Positions 17,647 to 26,525 of a stretch of 64,000 bases of DNA are shown here, one piece after another. The translations under genes and the position numbers were made by a program. Below the pieces are notes generated by a model, which was not told the origin of the DNA, did not search any database, and saw only the letters and a program-made list of their open reading frames with translations. Every line of letters begins with the position of its first letter. The stretch's first letter is position 1. Source of the DNA: CAMYKD01 sp041617155 (GTDB lineage: Bacteria; Pseudomonadota; Alphaproteobacteria; Kiloniellales; JAKSDN01); contig JBFJPL010000010.1 in NCBI GenBank assembly GCA_041617155.1, forward strand, positions 1 through 64,000, read 5' to 3'.

Positions 17647-18513
17647 TTATCCGACATTGCCCGAACGCGCGGTCACCGACGGCTGCGCACGTTGCGTGGC
17701 GATTTCGGCAAGTGAGATAACCATACAACAGATGCCCATGAGCACGACCGAGAGCGCGGCTGCCGCTGGAAAGTCCGAACCTGTCTCCGAGATCTTCGAG
17801 TAGAGCATGAGTGGCAAGATGTTGACCTGGGTGCCGACCAGGGCGAGCGCGGTGCCGTAGGCGCCGATGGCGACCGCCGAGGTCAGGCAAAAGGCGGCGA
17901 GCAGGCTGGGGAATATCTGCGGCAGGAGCACATCCAGATAAGCCCGCAGCGCGCCCGCGCCGAGCGAACGCGCGGCGGCGATCTGCGCCTGGTCGAAATT
18001 GATCAGGACCGGCAGCACGACCAGCACCACGCGCGGAATCAGATAGTAGGTATAGGCAACGCCCAGACCGGCCGGCGAAAAGATCAGGCCGCCCACCACG
18101 GCCGGGTCGGCGCCCAACTCGGCGAGCAGAAGCGTGACGAAGCCGGCCCGCCCAAAGACCAGAATGAAGCCATAGGCGACAATCAGGCCGGAGAAGGTGA
18201 GCGGCAGCGAAATGACGAAAAGAAGCCCGGTCCGGGTCGCTTGGTCGAGCCGCGAAAGGTGCATGGCCACGGCCATTCCGACCGCGACGGAAACCAGCGG
18301 CGCGACCGTGCCGAGGACGAGCGTCCCCTGAAGCCCCTTCCAAAACACCGGGTCCTGGAACAAGCGGCCGAAGGCCGACCCGCCCTCCGAGACCGCCTCG
18401 ACGACGATCACGGAGAGCGGTAAGGCGAAGAAAAGCAGGAGGACGACCAACCCCGGCGCGGCGAACGCGGCGCGCAGCCCCGGCGGCGTTAGGGCCGTCC
18501 TCCCTTCGCTCAT
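17647..18513 (-). CDS. ABC transporter permease (importer, second permease)
   Basis: 288 residues from ATG 18513, which overlaps the TGA of the upstream binding-protein gene as ATGA, so the longer reading to 18537 is unlikely. Six hydrophobic segments are visible, with the inner-membrane-permease EAA-like loop AARSLGAGALRAYLDVLLPQ near residues 190-210. The family imports polyamines, iron(III), thiamine or 2-aminoethylphosphonate; the sequence alone does not decide. Last gene of the four-gene minus-strand operon. Confidence 0.85.
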   Translation of the reverse strand: MSEGRTALTPPGLRAAFAAPGLVVLLLFFALPLSVIVVEAVSEGGSAFGRLFQDPVFWKGLQGTLVLGTVAPLVSVAVGMAVAMHLSRLDQATRTGLLFVISLPLTFSGLIVAYGFILVFGRAGFVTLLLAELGADPAVVGGLIFSPAGLGVAYTYYLIPRVVLVVLPVLINFDQAQIAAARSLGAGALRAYLDVLLPQIFPSLLAAFCLTSAVAIGAYGTALALVGTQVNILPLMLYSKISETGSDFPAAAALSVVLMGICCMVISLAEIATQRAQPSVTARSGNVG

Positions 18514-19577
18514 TGGCCGAGCACCTGCTTGGCCCAAGCGCGGTCGATTTCCGACTTCATGGCCTTCGCCTTAGCCACGTCGAGCGGCCGAAGCTGCGGC
18601 GCCGCCGGCATTTTCGAGGCCACGTCCTTGGGCAGGGCGACACCCGGCACGGAGGGCCGCACGAAGCCGTCGGCGAAGCGGGCTTGGCCCTGCTCGGTCA
18701 TGATGAAATTGAGCCAGAGCTTGCCGGCGTTCGGATTCGGCCCGTCCTTGACCAAGCTGATGGCATAGGGCGCCGCGGCGGAGGCCTCCTTGGGAATGAT
18801 CACGGCGATGTCGTCGCCCATGCCGTCGAGGTACTTGGCCTTGAGGCCGTCGTTCTCGTAGCCGATCCAAATCGGGATCTCGCCCTTGATGAACTGGGCG
18901 TAGGGAGTGGTGCCGACCACTCGAAGCACGTTGCCGCTGGCGTGCAGCGCCGCCAGGTAGTCGATTCCCGGCATGACGTTGTCCATATCACCGCCGTTGG
19001 CAAAGGCCGCGCCAAAGGTGACCACCTGGCCTTGCCCGGTCGAGCGCGGGTCCAGGTAGACGATCGAGTTCTTGTATTCCGGCTTTTTCAGATCGGCCCA
19101 GCTTTGCGGCACGTTCTTCACCACCTTGGTGTTGACCAGGAACGCGACGTTGAGGGTGTGGATGGTGAACCACTGGCCGGAGGCATGCTTGAAGGCGTCC
19201 GGCAGCTTCTCGAAATTCACCGGCGTGAAATCGGCGACCAGCTTTTTCTCCGCCGCGTCCAGCGCCGAACCGGCGAAATAGTAGGCGGTGTCCGCCTGCG
19301 GTCTATTGCGGGACTTTTCCAGGGTCACGACGGTGGCCGCGGAACCCAGATCGTTATAGACCATCTCAACGTTGGGATAGCGCTCCTTGAAGGCCTGGAA
19401 CTGCGCCTTCCAGTTGGCCCAGGTCGGGCCGGTGTCGAAGCTGACCACCAGGCCCTCCTTCGACGCGGCATCGTAAAGCGCCTTTTCGCCGGGATAGAGT
19501 TCCGCACCCTCCAGGGCATGAGCAGCCAGAGGCGATGCAATCGCCATGGCTGCAAGCCAAGAAACAAGTCTGTTCAT
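18510..19577 (-). CDS. ABC transporter substrate-binding protein
   Basis: 355 residues with a signal peptide (residues 1-21, ending AAHA). The fold is the type 2 periplasmic binding protein family used for polyamines, iron(III) or phosphonates (SFDTGPTWANWKAQFQAF, NTKVVKNVPQSWADL, LDPRSTGQGQVV). I see no Tyr pair diagnostic of iron binding. Start and stop overlap both neighbours by 4 bases (ATGA at 19574-19577 and 18510-18513), indicating tight translational coupling between ATPase, binding protein and last permease. Confidence 0.87.
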   Translation of the reverse strand: MNRLVSWLAAMAIASPLAAHALEGAELYPGEKALYDAASKEGLVVSFDTGPTWANWKAQFQAFKERYPNVEMVYNDLGSAATVVTLEKSRNRPQADTAYYFAGSALDAAEKKLVADFTPVNFEKLPDAFKHASGQWFTIHTLNVAFLVNTKVVKNVPQSWADLKKPEYKNSIVYLDPRSTGQGQVVTFGAAFANGGDMDNVMPGIDYLAALHASGNVLRVVGTTPYAQFIKGEIPIWIGYENDGLKAKYLDGMGDDIAVIIPKEASAAAPYAISLVKDGPNPNAGKLWLNFIMTEQGQARFADGFVRPSVPGVALPKDVASKMPAAPQLRPLDVAKAKAMKSEIDRAWAKQVLGQ

Positions 19578-20641
19578 ATCACGTCTCCCTTGTTCGTCTC
19601 GTTGTCATCGGGGGGAAGCAGCCGGACGGCGTCCGGCGGTATCGCGACCGCCTTGGGTGCAGCGCGATCTCGGGTCTCGACTCGGATCACATGGCCTTCG
19701 ACCGCAAAATCGAAGCGCCGGATCGAGCCGAGAAAGCGGTCTTGTGTAACCTGACCCTTGAAATAGTTGGGGGGCGGTGTTTCGCGGTCCTCGAAATAGA
19801 GGTCGAGCCGTTCGGGCCGGACCAGCACCAGGACCTTGTCGCCGGCGCGCGCGCCCTCTTGCCGGTGGCCGAGGCGGCCGATCGGCGTATCGACCTCATA
19901 GGCCCCGCATACGGTGCCCTGCCAGAAATTGGCCTGCCCGACGAAGCGCGCGACGAAGCGGGTTCGCGGCCGGTCGTAAACCTCGTCGGGTCGGCCGACT
20001 TGAACGATCTCGCCCTCGCTCATGACCGCCACGCGGTCGGCGATCGACAGGGCTTCTTCCTGATCGTGGGTGACATGGATGGTGGCGATGCCGGCTTCGC
20101 GCTGGACCCGGCGAATCTCGTCGCGCATGGCGACGCGAAGCCCGGCGTCGAGGGCCGAGAGCGGCTCATCCAAAAGCAGCGCGCGAGGCTCGAACACCAG
20201 GGCGCGGGCCAGGGCGACGCGCTGCTGCTGCCCGCCGGACAGGGTCTTGGGAGCGCGGTCGCCGAAGCCTGAGAGGCCGACCCGGTCGAGCATTTCTTCC
20301 GCGCTCCGCCGCCGCCCGGCACGGGTGACGCCACGAACTTTCAGCGGATAGGCGACATTGTCGAGGGTGCTCATGTGCGGAAACAGCGCGTAGTTCTGAA
20401 ACACCATGCCGAGCCGGCGGCGTTCCGGCGACAGGGTGCCGACGTCGTGACCGTCGACATTGATGCGCCCATGATCGGGATAGAAAAATCCGGCCAGCAG
20501 CTTGAGACAGGTGCTCTTGCCCGATCCTGATGGACCGATCAGGGCGACCAACTCGCCGTCCTCGACCGCGAGGTCGACCCCCCTGACTCCGGTCCGGGTG
20601 CCGGGATAGGTGAAGGATACGGCGTCGAAGCGAACCGGCAT
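19574..20641 (-). CDS. ABC transporter ATP-binding protein (PotA/FbpC type)
   Basis: 355 residues. Walker A GPSGSGKST lies at residues 36-44, the signature LSGGQQQRVALARA follows near 138, Walker B LLLDEPLSALD near 160, and the switch His in VTHDQEEAL near 195. The C-terminal third is a TOBE-like regulatory domain, usual for polyamine, iron and phosphonate importers. It powers the two permeases encoded at both sides. Ten bases separate it from the upstream permease gene. Confidence 0.9.
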   Translation of the reverse strand: MPVRFDAVSFTYPGTRTGVRGVDLAVEDGELVALIGPSGSGKSTCLKLLAGFFYPDHGRINVDGHDVGTLSPERRRLGMVFQNYALFPHMSTLDNVAYPLKVRGVTRAGRRRSAEEMLDRVGLSGFGDRAPKTLSGGQQQRVALARALVFEPRALLLDEPLSALDAGLRVAMRDEIRRVQREAGIATIHVTHDQEEALSIADRVAVMSEGEIVQVGRPDEVYDRPRTRFVARFVGQANFWQGTVCGAYEVDTPIGRLGHRQEGARAGDKVLVLVRPERLDLYFEDRETPPPNYFKGQVTQDRFLGSIRRFDFAVEGHVIRVETRDRAAPKAVAIPPDAVRLLPPDDNETNKGDVI

Positions 20642-20651
20642 GGCGATGTCC

Positions 20652-21422
20652 CTACCTGGTCTGTGCGCCGCGCGCGGTCAGCGCGCCGGCCGCCGCCGCC
20701 AAAATGGCCAATACCAGAAGCACGACGGTCGCCGCGCAGGCAAAGCCCGTGGCGCCGTAGAAGGCCTGCAGCAGGACCACCGGGTAGGTTCGGCTAAGAA
20801 AGCCCGCGACCAGGTTGGAAAGCTGAAACTCGCCGATCGAGATCGCCGCGACGGTTATCAGCCCCGACATCAGGCTGTGCTGCAAACCGGGCACGACGAT
20901 ATCGAAGAAACGATTCCTGAAGGAGGCGCCCAGGGTCGCCGCCACCCGCTCGAGATCTTCCAGGCCGAGAGACGCCATGTCGGCCAGCAAGACGTTGAGA
21001 AGATAGGGCAGAGTCAGCACCACATGGGCCAGGACCAGCAGCCAAGTGGACCCGAGAAACGGCAGGGTATCGCTTGAAAAAACCAGGATGAAGCCAAAGG
21101 CCAAGACCAGTTCGGGCACCGCGATGGGCATCAGCGACACGATCCGCGCCGCGGTCTTGACGCCGGCGCGCGCGGCGCTGTTGATCGCGTAGGCGAGCGG
21201 CAAGCCGATCAGTGTGTTGAGCACGCAGGTACACAAGACCACGACGAGGCTTGTCTCGAAGGCACGGCGGAAGCTCGGGTCGGTGAAGACCTCCAGATAC
21301 CATTCGGTGGTAAACCCGGAGGGCAGCAGGGTGCCGGTCCAAGTGGCGCCGAAGGAGCCGACGAACAGCAGGAGAATCGGCGCTGCGAGATAGAGAAGAT
21401 AGGCTCCCGTGACGGCACGCAT
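20652..21422 (-). CDS. ABC transporter permease (importer, first permease)
   Basis: 256 residues with six hydrophobic segments and the conserved loop ERVAATLGASFRNRFFDIVV near residues 160-180 that contacts the ATPase. It starts the operon, with ATG 21422 and only a weak AAGG site at about 12 bases. Transcription order is permease, ATPase, binding protein, permease, which is unusual because the binding protein is internal. Confidence 0.85.
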   Translation of the reverse strand: MRAVTGAYLLYLAAPILLLFVGSFGATWTGTLLPSGFTTEWYLEVFTDPSFRRAFETSLVVVLCTCVLNTLIGLPLAYAINSAARAGVKTAARIVSLMPIAVPELVLAFGFILVFSSDTLPFLGSTWLLVLAHVVLTLPYLLNVLLADMASLGLEDLERVAATLGASFRNRFFDIVVPGLQHSLMSGLITVAAISIGEFQLSNLVAGFLSRTYPVVLLQAFYGATGFACAATVVLLVLAILAAAAGALTARGAQTR

Positions 21423-21521
21423 AACGATACTTACCTTGGACGATTTGTTTCATTGAACAGTGTCTTGCTGGTTCCTTCCACTCGAACCGGGACTCAGGCT
21501 ACCTGTAAGCGGCGGCGCATG

Positions 21522-22145
21522 TCAGCCGTCGAGTGCGAGGATGCGCCGCGCCACCCGCTCCAACGCGGTTTCGATATCCGTGCAGCGCACCGCGCCCGGC
21601 ACCTCCGGCGCGTCCTCCAAGGCGATCACCAGCCGATCGAAATGCAGGCCGAAGGCCATCTCGGACAGGGTCCCGTATTCGCCGCCGATGGCGAGCAACG
21701 CGATCGCGGCGCGCGCGATCAGGGCGTTGCGCGCGGGACCCAGGCCGGTTGCGATAGGTATGGCGATATAGGGGTTGGCCTCGCGCCACTCATCGCCCGG
21801 CAGGATGCCGATCGGCAGGCCGCCGGCCGCCTGATGGCCGCGCGACGCGGCTTCCATCACGCCCGATCGGCCGCCGCAGACCATCGGCACGCCGAGTTCG
21901 CCCAGGCGGCGGCCGAGAGTCTCGGCCACTTCCATCTGGCGGGGGCTGGCGTTCTTGGGGCCGATCACGGCCACCGGCACGCGCCGGACCTTAGATTGGG
22001 AATAAAGCCAGGCGACGGCGGCGAGAGGCGTGATCTCGCGCGCGTCTTGCGGCCGGCCCTCAGGAGGCAGCCAAGCGAGCGTCCAAGGGTCGAACCTGGC
22101 GCCATCTCGAAGCAGCGCATTGGCCGCTTGGCTGAATTCGAGCAT
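21522..22145 (-). CDS. TIGR00725/LOG-like family protein
   Basis: 207 residues from ATG 22145, which follows GGAGG by 7 bases; a TTG at 22169 is in frame but lacks a site. The SLOG-type Rossmann signature is present: VAVIGPKNASPRQMEVAE, GVPMVCGGRSGVMEAASRG and LLAIGGEYGTLSEMAFGL. Members of this superfamily bind nucleotides or act as cytokinin-nucleotide phosphoribohydrolases; the TIGR00725 branch has no defined reaction. An N-terminal extension of about 55 residues (LEFSQAANALLRDG) precedes the fold. Located just upstream of the ABC operon on the same strand, with 99 bases between them. Confidence 0.75.
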   Translation of the reverse strand: MLEFSQAANALLRDGARFDPWTLAWLPPEGRPQDAREITPLAAVAWLYSQSKVRRVPVAVIGPKNASPRQMEVAETLGRRLGELGVPMVCGGRSGVMEAASRGHQAAGGLPIGILPGDEWREANPYIAIPIATGLGPARNALIARAAIALLAIGGEYGTLSEMAFGLHFDRLVIALEDAPEVPGAVRCTDIETALERVARRILALDG

Positions 22146-22754
22146 CCGGTGGCCTCCAGCTTCGCTCAAACCAATTAACCCGACAATTCGCAGATGGCAT
22201 CCAAATTTTCGGCAACTGTACTATCGCCCCACCACCGGCGGAACTGTAGCCCCCCTTTGCCGGCATCCGATAGCACGATCTCGGCAGTCCGCCGGGGCGG
22301 GTCTTGGCCGGAGTTCATAGACCAGGCTCAGGGATTTCCGGAACGCTTCCCTCGGCACGGACATCTGGCCGATTGAAAGGTGGCATAGCGCCCTTCAGCA
22401 ACGGCCTTGGCACCGATCTCGATCAGCTTCTCGCGCAGGGCGGTCAGCGGCGAATACTCGAACTCCCGTGGCTGATCCCGTGTCCGGTTGGGTCACGAGC
22501 GGCCGTCCTGGCTCGTCCGTGGCAACGGCCGCTGTTGGATCGAAAGCCGCCATCGCCGATTATGCAAGAACGCTTGGTTCAGATGCGGCGCCACGCTCAC
22601 GGGTGTCATTCCCTCTTGATGGGGCAGGGCAATCACACCGGCGCCGTCTTGAAGAGCCTATCCCGATGGCGAACAAACGCTAAGATCGGCTTGGCGGCGG
22701 GGCTTGACGCCACGAGTGCGAGGTCAAATCGAAGGGCAGTGGGGAGCAGCGGGC
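22146..22754. other. Gene-poor region with a transposase relic
   Basis: 609 bases between the divergent LOG-like and MFS genes. The centre holds a transposase C-terminal relic (separate entry); the remaining sequence shows no supported gene. Confidence 0.5.
22305..22471 (-). pseudogene. Relic of an IS1380/IS4-type transposase C-terminus
   Basis: Minus-strand 22471-22370 translates to FEYSPLTALREKLIEIGAKA followed by EGRYATFQ, matching the conserved TLREKLIKIGAKV..RYVTFQ block near the end of IS1380-type transposases. A one-base shift then gives MSVPREAFRKSL, matching the following VPR-LF helix. The rest of the element is gone, so this is an old, frameshifted remnant. Confidence 0.6.
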
Positions 22755-23948
22755 GTGAGACCTTCGTTCGGGCGCGTGGTTTGGCCCCTGGCGGTCGCCG
22801 AGACCGTGGTCTGGGCCGCCATGTTCTACAGCTTCCCGGCCCTGTTGCCCGCATGGGAGGCGGACCTCGGCTGGTCGAAGACCGAGCTCTCCGCGGCCTT
22901 CACGCTCGCCCTGGTGGTCTCGGCGGCGCTCGCCCCGGTCGCCGGGCGTCTGATCGACCACGGCTTCGGCCGGCAGGTCTTCGCCGGCGGCGCGCTGCTC
23001 GGCGCCGTGCTGCTCGCCTTGCTGTCCCAGGTGACCCAGCCCTGGCAGTTCACCTGCCTCTGGTTCGGCCTCGGCATCGCCATGTCGAGCTCGCTCTACG
23101 AGGCCTGCTTCGCCGTACTCACCCGGACGATGGGGTCGGACGCCAAGAAGGCGATCACGCTGGTTAGCCTGGTCGCCGGGTTTGCCGGCACCGTGTCGTT
23201 TCCCTCCGCCCACGGCCTGGTGGCGGCGGTCGGCTGGCGCGGCACGGTGCTGGTGTTCGCCGCCGCCATCGTCGCCGTGGCGGTGCCGCTGATCTGGATC
23301 GGCTGCCGGGGCGCCGAGCGGCACGGCGAGAGCCATGCCCTGCCGGCCAGCGAGAAGACCGCCCAGGCCTTCCGGGTGATCGGAACCTGGCCCTTCTGGC
23401 TGCTCGCCGTGGCCTACGCGATGTTCGCGCTAGACCATGGCCTGGTGATCACCCATGTCCTGCCGATCCTCGACGACCGCGGCGTACATGCCGATGCCGC
23501 GGTGCTCGCCGCCTCGATGATCGGCCCGATGCAGGTCGCCGGGCGGCTCGCCATGATGGCAGCCGACCGCTACGTCTCGACGCTGACCATCGCGCTCGCC
23601 TGCTACGTCGCTTTGGGCGTCGCGGCGGGCGCGCTGTTCGGCGCCAGCCTGATCCCGGGTCTGGTGGTCGTCTTCGTCATCTGCCACGGCGCCGGCAACG
23701 GCGTGACCAGCATCATCCGCCCGGTCGTGACCGCCGAGCTCTTGGGGCGGCGGAACTTCGGCGCGGTCTCGGGCCTGCTCGCGGTGTCCTTCGTCGGCGG
23801 CATCGCCGTCGCCCCCACGGTGGCGGCCGTGGTCTGGGAGGCCGGCGGCTACGATCTGGTGCTGCTGCTCGCGATCGCGGCCGCGGCGCTCGGCTTGCTG
23901 GCGCTCTCGGCCGCCTGGTGGTCGGCGAAATCGAGACCGCCGGTCTAG
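22755..23948 (+). CDS. MFS transporter
   Basis: 397 residues from GTG 22755, which has GGGAG about 8 bases upstream; a TTG at 22704 lies in frame but adds an unlikely leader. Twelve hydrophobic segments can be drawn. The first cytoplasmic loop carries GRLIDHGFGRQ, the usual G-x-x-x-D-R/H-x-G-R motif A variant, and the N-terminus (FYSFPALLPAWEADLGW) resembles monocarboxylate/oxalate-type MFS proteins. Proton-driven transport of a small organic anion is likely; the substrate is unknown. It converges with the alcohol dehydrogenase gene after 25 bases. Confidence 0.85.
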   Translation: MRPSFGRVVWPLAVAETVVWAAMFYSFPALLPAWEADLGWSKTELSAAFTLALVVSAALAPVAGRLIDHGFGRQVFAGGALLGAVLLALLSQVTQPWQFTCLWFGLGIAMSSSLYEACFAVLTRTMGSDAKKAITLVSLVAGFAGTVSFPSAHGLVAAVGWRGTVLVFAAAIVAVAVPLIWIGCRGAERHGESHALPASEKTAQAFRVIGTWPFWLLAVAYAMFALDHGLVITHVLPILDDRGVHADAAVLAASMIGPMQVAGRLAMMAADRYVSTLTIALACYVALGVAAGALFGASLIPGLVVVFVICHGAGNGVTSIIRPVVTAELLGRRNFGAVSGLLAVSFVGGIAVAPTVAAVVWEAGGYDLVLLLAIAAAALGLLALSAAWWSAKSRPPV

Positions 23949-23973
23949 GCGTGACTGCCGATCGCTTGCGCCT

Positions 23974-24981
23974 TCAGGCCGCGCCGGTCTCCAGCACCGC
24001 GGCGCCCTGCAGGCGGCCGTCGCGCAGGCGGCTGAGCGCCTCGTTGGCCTGCTCGAGCGGCAGGGCCTCGACATGGGTCTCGACCGGGATCCGGGGAGCG
24101 AGCGCCAGGAACTCCTCGCCGTCCCGGCGGGTCAGGTTGGCGACCGAGGCCAGCTTGCGTTCGCGCCACAGGATCTCATAGGGGAAGCTCGGGATGTCCG
24201 ACATGTGGATGCCGGCGCAGACCACGGTGCCGCCCGGCGCCACGGCCCGGAGCGCGGCCGGCACCAGGGCGCCGATCGGGGCGTAGAGGATCGCGGCGTC
24301 GAGCGGCTCGGGCGGCGTTTGGTCCGAATCGCCCACCCAGGCCGCGCCCAGACGCCGGGCGAAGTCCTTGGCCGCTTGGTCGCCCGGGCGCACGAAGGCG
24401 AAGACCCGGCGGCCCTGGTAGCGGGCCACCTGCGCGACGATATGGGCGGCCGCGCCGAAGCCGTAGAGCCCGATCCGCTCGGCCTCGCCAGCCAGCCGGA
24501 GCGAGCGGTAGCCGATTAAGCCGGCGCACAGCAGCGGCGCCGCCGCGACATCGCTCAGGCCGTCGGCCAGGGGGAAGCAATAGCGCTGGTCGGCGACTAG
24601 GTAGTCGGCGTAGCCGCCGTCCAGGGTGTAGCCGGTGAAGCGCGCCGTTTCGCACAGGTTCTCCCGGCCGGCCGCGCAGTAGCGACAGGCCCCGCAGGTC
24701 CAGCCGAGCCACGGCACGCCGACCCGCGTGCCCTCGGCGAAGCGCGCCACACCGGGCCCGAGGGCGGCCACCCGCCCGACCACCTCGTGCCCGGGGATGA
24801 GCGGCAGCTTGGGCTCGGTCAGCTCGCCGTCGCAGACGTGCAGATCGGTGCGGCAGACGCCGCAGGCGGCGACCCGCACCAGGACCTGACCCGGCCCCGG
24901 CTCGGGCATGGCGCGCTCTTCCAGCCGCAGCGGCCGGTTGGCCTCGTGCAGCACCATCGCGCGTATTATTTCGCTCACCAT
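23974..24981 (-). CDS. Zinc-binding alcohol dehydrogenase family protein (TIGR02822-like)
   Basis: 335 residues from ATG 24981 after GGAGGAC; the upstream TTG at 24999 contains that ribosome site and is not used. Catalytic zinc ligands are Cys40 and His65-Glu66 (PGHEVVGRV). The structural zinc site is Cys96, Cys99, Cys102 and Cys110. The cofactor-binding fold follows (RIGLYGFGAAAHI). The overall sequence is that of the Zn-dependent alcohol dehydrogenase family in which GFGAAAH replaces the usual GxGxxG. It oxidises an alcohol with NAD(P). Stand-alone gene. Confidence 0.88.
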   Translation of the reverse strand: MVSEIIRAMVLHEANRPLRLEERAMPEPGPGQVLVRVAACGVCRTDLHVCDGELTEPKLPLIPGHEVVGRVAALGPGVARFAEGTRVGVPWLGWTCGACRYCAAGRENLCETARFTGYTLDGGYADYLVADQRYCFPLADGLSDVAAAPLLCAGLIGYRSLRLAGEAERIGLYGFGAAAHIVAQVARYQGRRVFAFVRPGDQAAKDFARRLGAAWVGDSDQTPPEPLDAAILYAPIGALVPAALRAVAPGGTVVCAGIHMSDIPSFPYEILWRERKLASVANLTRRDGEEFLALAPRIPVETHVEALPLEQANEALSRLRDGRLQGAAVLETGAA

Positions 24982-25097
24982 TGGATCGCGTCCTCCCAAA
25001 GGAAAGCCGAAATTGTAGTGTGTTTTTAGCGAAGACCGGAACGGCCCCGGCGTCTTTGACGCAGATCAGCAGGAAAGAGAAGGGAGTCTGTCCCGAC

Positions 25098-25634
25098 TCA
25101 CGGGTGAGCGCCGCCCGCACCATTGGGCGGCGTCCAGAGGACGCGGATCGGGAATTCCTTGCCGATGATCGCGGTGGCCAGGCCGAGGCAGATCACCGTG
25201 ACCACGCAGGTGCGCTCGCAGTGGAACGGCAGGGCGGTGACGAAGCCGTAGCTGCTGGCGAGCACCAGCGAGAACCAGCACCAGCGCCACCAGTGCCACA
25301 GGTGGCGCGGGTCCTGGCTGATGCGGTACTTCATGATCTCGTTGGGGTCGTAGTGCTGGCCGCCGTTGCGCCGGGCGCGCACCACCTTGGAGAGCGCCGT
25401 CAAGGCCAGGTGATGGGCCGCCGCGGCCAGCAGGACCGCGGTCAGGCCCGGCTCGGTGCGGACCTCGAAGACCCGGTCGACCAGGCCGATCGCGACGATG
25501 CAGATGGCGCCGCTGGCCACGCCAAGGGCCATGGCGAAGCCGCCGGAGACGGCCCAGGTCTTGAGCGAACGCCAGTCGAAGGCCTCGACCAGGCCGGGCC
25601 GCTCGCCGCGCTCATGGCGGCCGTCCTCGGGCAT
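25098..25634 (-). CDS. Membrane protein of unknown function, paralogue of the 25922 gene
   Basis: 178 residues from ATG 25634. Four hydrophobic segments are separated by a central basic loop (KVVRARRNGGQHYDPNEIMKY). Its start (AFDWRSLKTWAV..GFAMALGVASG) and end (GKEFPIRVL) align with the next gene (AFNWAKWQTWAV..GFAVVLGAASA and GLEYPIRVL), so the two are paralogues about 290 bases apart on the same strand. His- and Trp-rich third helix region (HLWHWWRWCWF). No family recognised. Confidence 0.6.
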   Translation of the reverse strand: MPEDGRHERGERPGLVEAFDWRSLKTWAVSGGFAMALGVASGAICIVAIGLVDRVFEVRTEPGLTAVLLAAAAHHLALTALSKVVRARRNGGQHYDPNEIMKYRISQDPRHLWHWWRWCWFSLVLASSYGFVTALPFHCERTCVVTVICLGLATAIIGKEFPIRVLWTPPNGAGGAHP

Positions 25635-25860
25635 TGTGGGCTCCCGCGAGAGCAAAAGCCCAGCTTATCGGACCGGGGTTGATGGCCGCTTAACGCTGTC
25701 GAAGCCGCAGCCATAGCGGGCCCGGTGGCCTCGGGTTCCTGGCGGTTGTAAGTCGACCATGAGCCCTGGTGCTTTCGCGATCACTCACCCGTGCCAGGCT
25801 CGGGTCCCGCTTCGCGCCCTGCTGCGCAGCCGGAGCTTCCAGGGATGCGGCCGCCCCTGG

Positions 25861-25882
25861 ATTGCCGGATCAAGCCCGGCAA
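25861..25882. repeat. CCGGGCTTGA-type intergenic palindrome
   Basis: ATTGCCGG and CCGGCAAT face each other around ATCAAG, flanked by CCCTGG. It is the same class as the inner palindrome at 9507-9529. The gap between the two paralogous membrane genes (25635-25921) holds nothing else that I can support. Confidence 0.55.
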
Positions 25883-25921
25883 TGACAGCCGCGGGAGTAT
25901 GACGCGTTGGCCTCCAGGCTC

Positions 25922-26422
25922 CTAGCGCGAGCGCCGTTCCAGCACGCGGATCGGGTATTCCAGGCCGATCACGATGATCACCGCGCCGAACGCGAGCGCC
26001 AGGCCGGCGTCGATGCCCTGGACGCGGAGGCTGAGCGCGTTGACGCCGTAGATCACCATCCAGATCAGGCAAATCCAGGGCAGCAGGAACAGGCCGTCCT
26101 TGGGGTAGCTGACGATCTCGCGGATCAGGATGCCCCGGCCGTCCGACGGTCCGGCGCCGACCGCCCGGCCCAGGGCCAGCAGGGCGAAGAGATGCAGGAT
26201 GCCCGCGAAGACCGCGCTGGCGGTCATGGCCTCGAGCGATCCCGGGCCGGCCGGCGCGATCGTGGCGACCAGCATGGTCGCGCCAATGGTGAGGAGGGCG
26301 CTGGCGGCGCCCAGAACGACGGCGAAGCCGAGAAAAACCGCCCAGGTCTGCCACTTCGCCCAGTTGAACGCCGCCGCCAGTCCCGAGCGCTGGTCCCGCG
26401 GGCCGATGCTTGTCTCCGTCAT
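25922..26422 (-). CDS. Membrane protein of unknown function, paralogue of the 25098 gene
   Basis: 166 residues from ATG 26422, preceded by AAGGGGAG. Four hydrophobic segments (about residues 20-50, 65-85, 105-125 and 130-150) with a conserved end GLEYPIRVLERR. The middle loop PSDGRGILIREIVSYPKDG corresponds to the basic loop of the paralogue. Not recognised; both look like small integral membrane proteins retained after duplication. Confidence 0.6.
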   Translation of the reverse strand: MTETSIGPRDQRSGLAAAFNWAKWQTWAVFLGFAVVLGAASALLTIGATMLVATIAPAGPGSLEAMTASAVFAGILHLFALLALGRAVGAGPSDGRGILIREIVSYPKDGLFLLPWICLIWMVIYGVNALSLRVQGIDAGLALAFGAVIIVIGLEYPIRVLERRSR

Positions 26423-26525
26423 GGAACTCCCCTTGGCTGCTTGCCGCCCCAGCATAGCCCCCGACGGTTGACGGTCTGTTAAGGCGTTTCCCGTTCAGGT
26501 CGTAAATCGGCGGGCGCCACGACCG

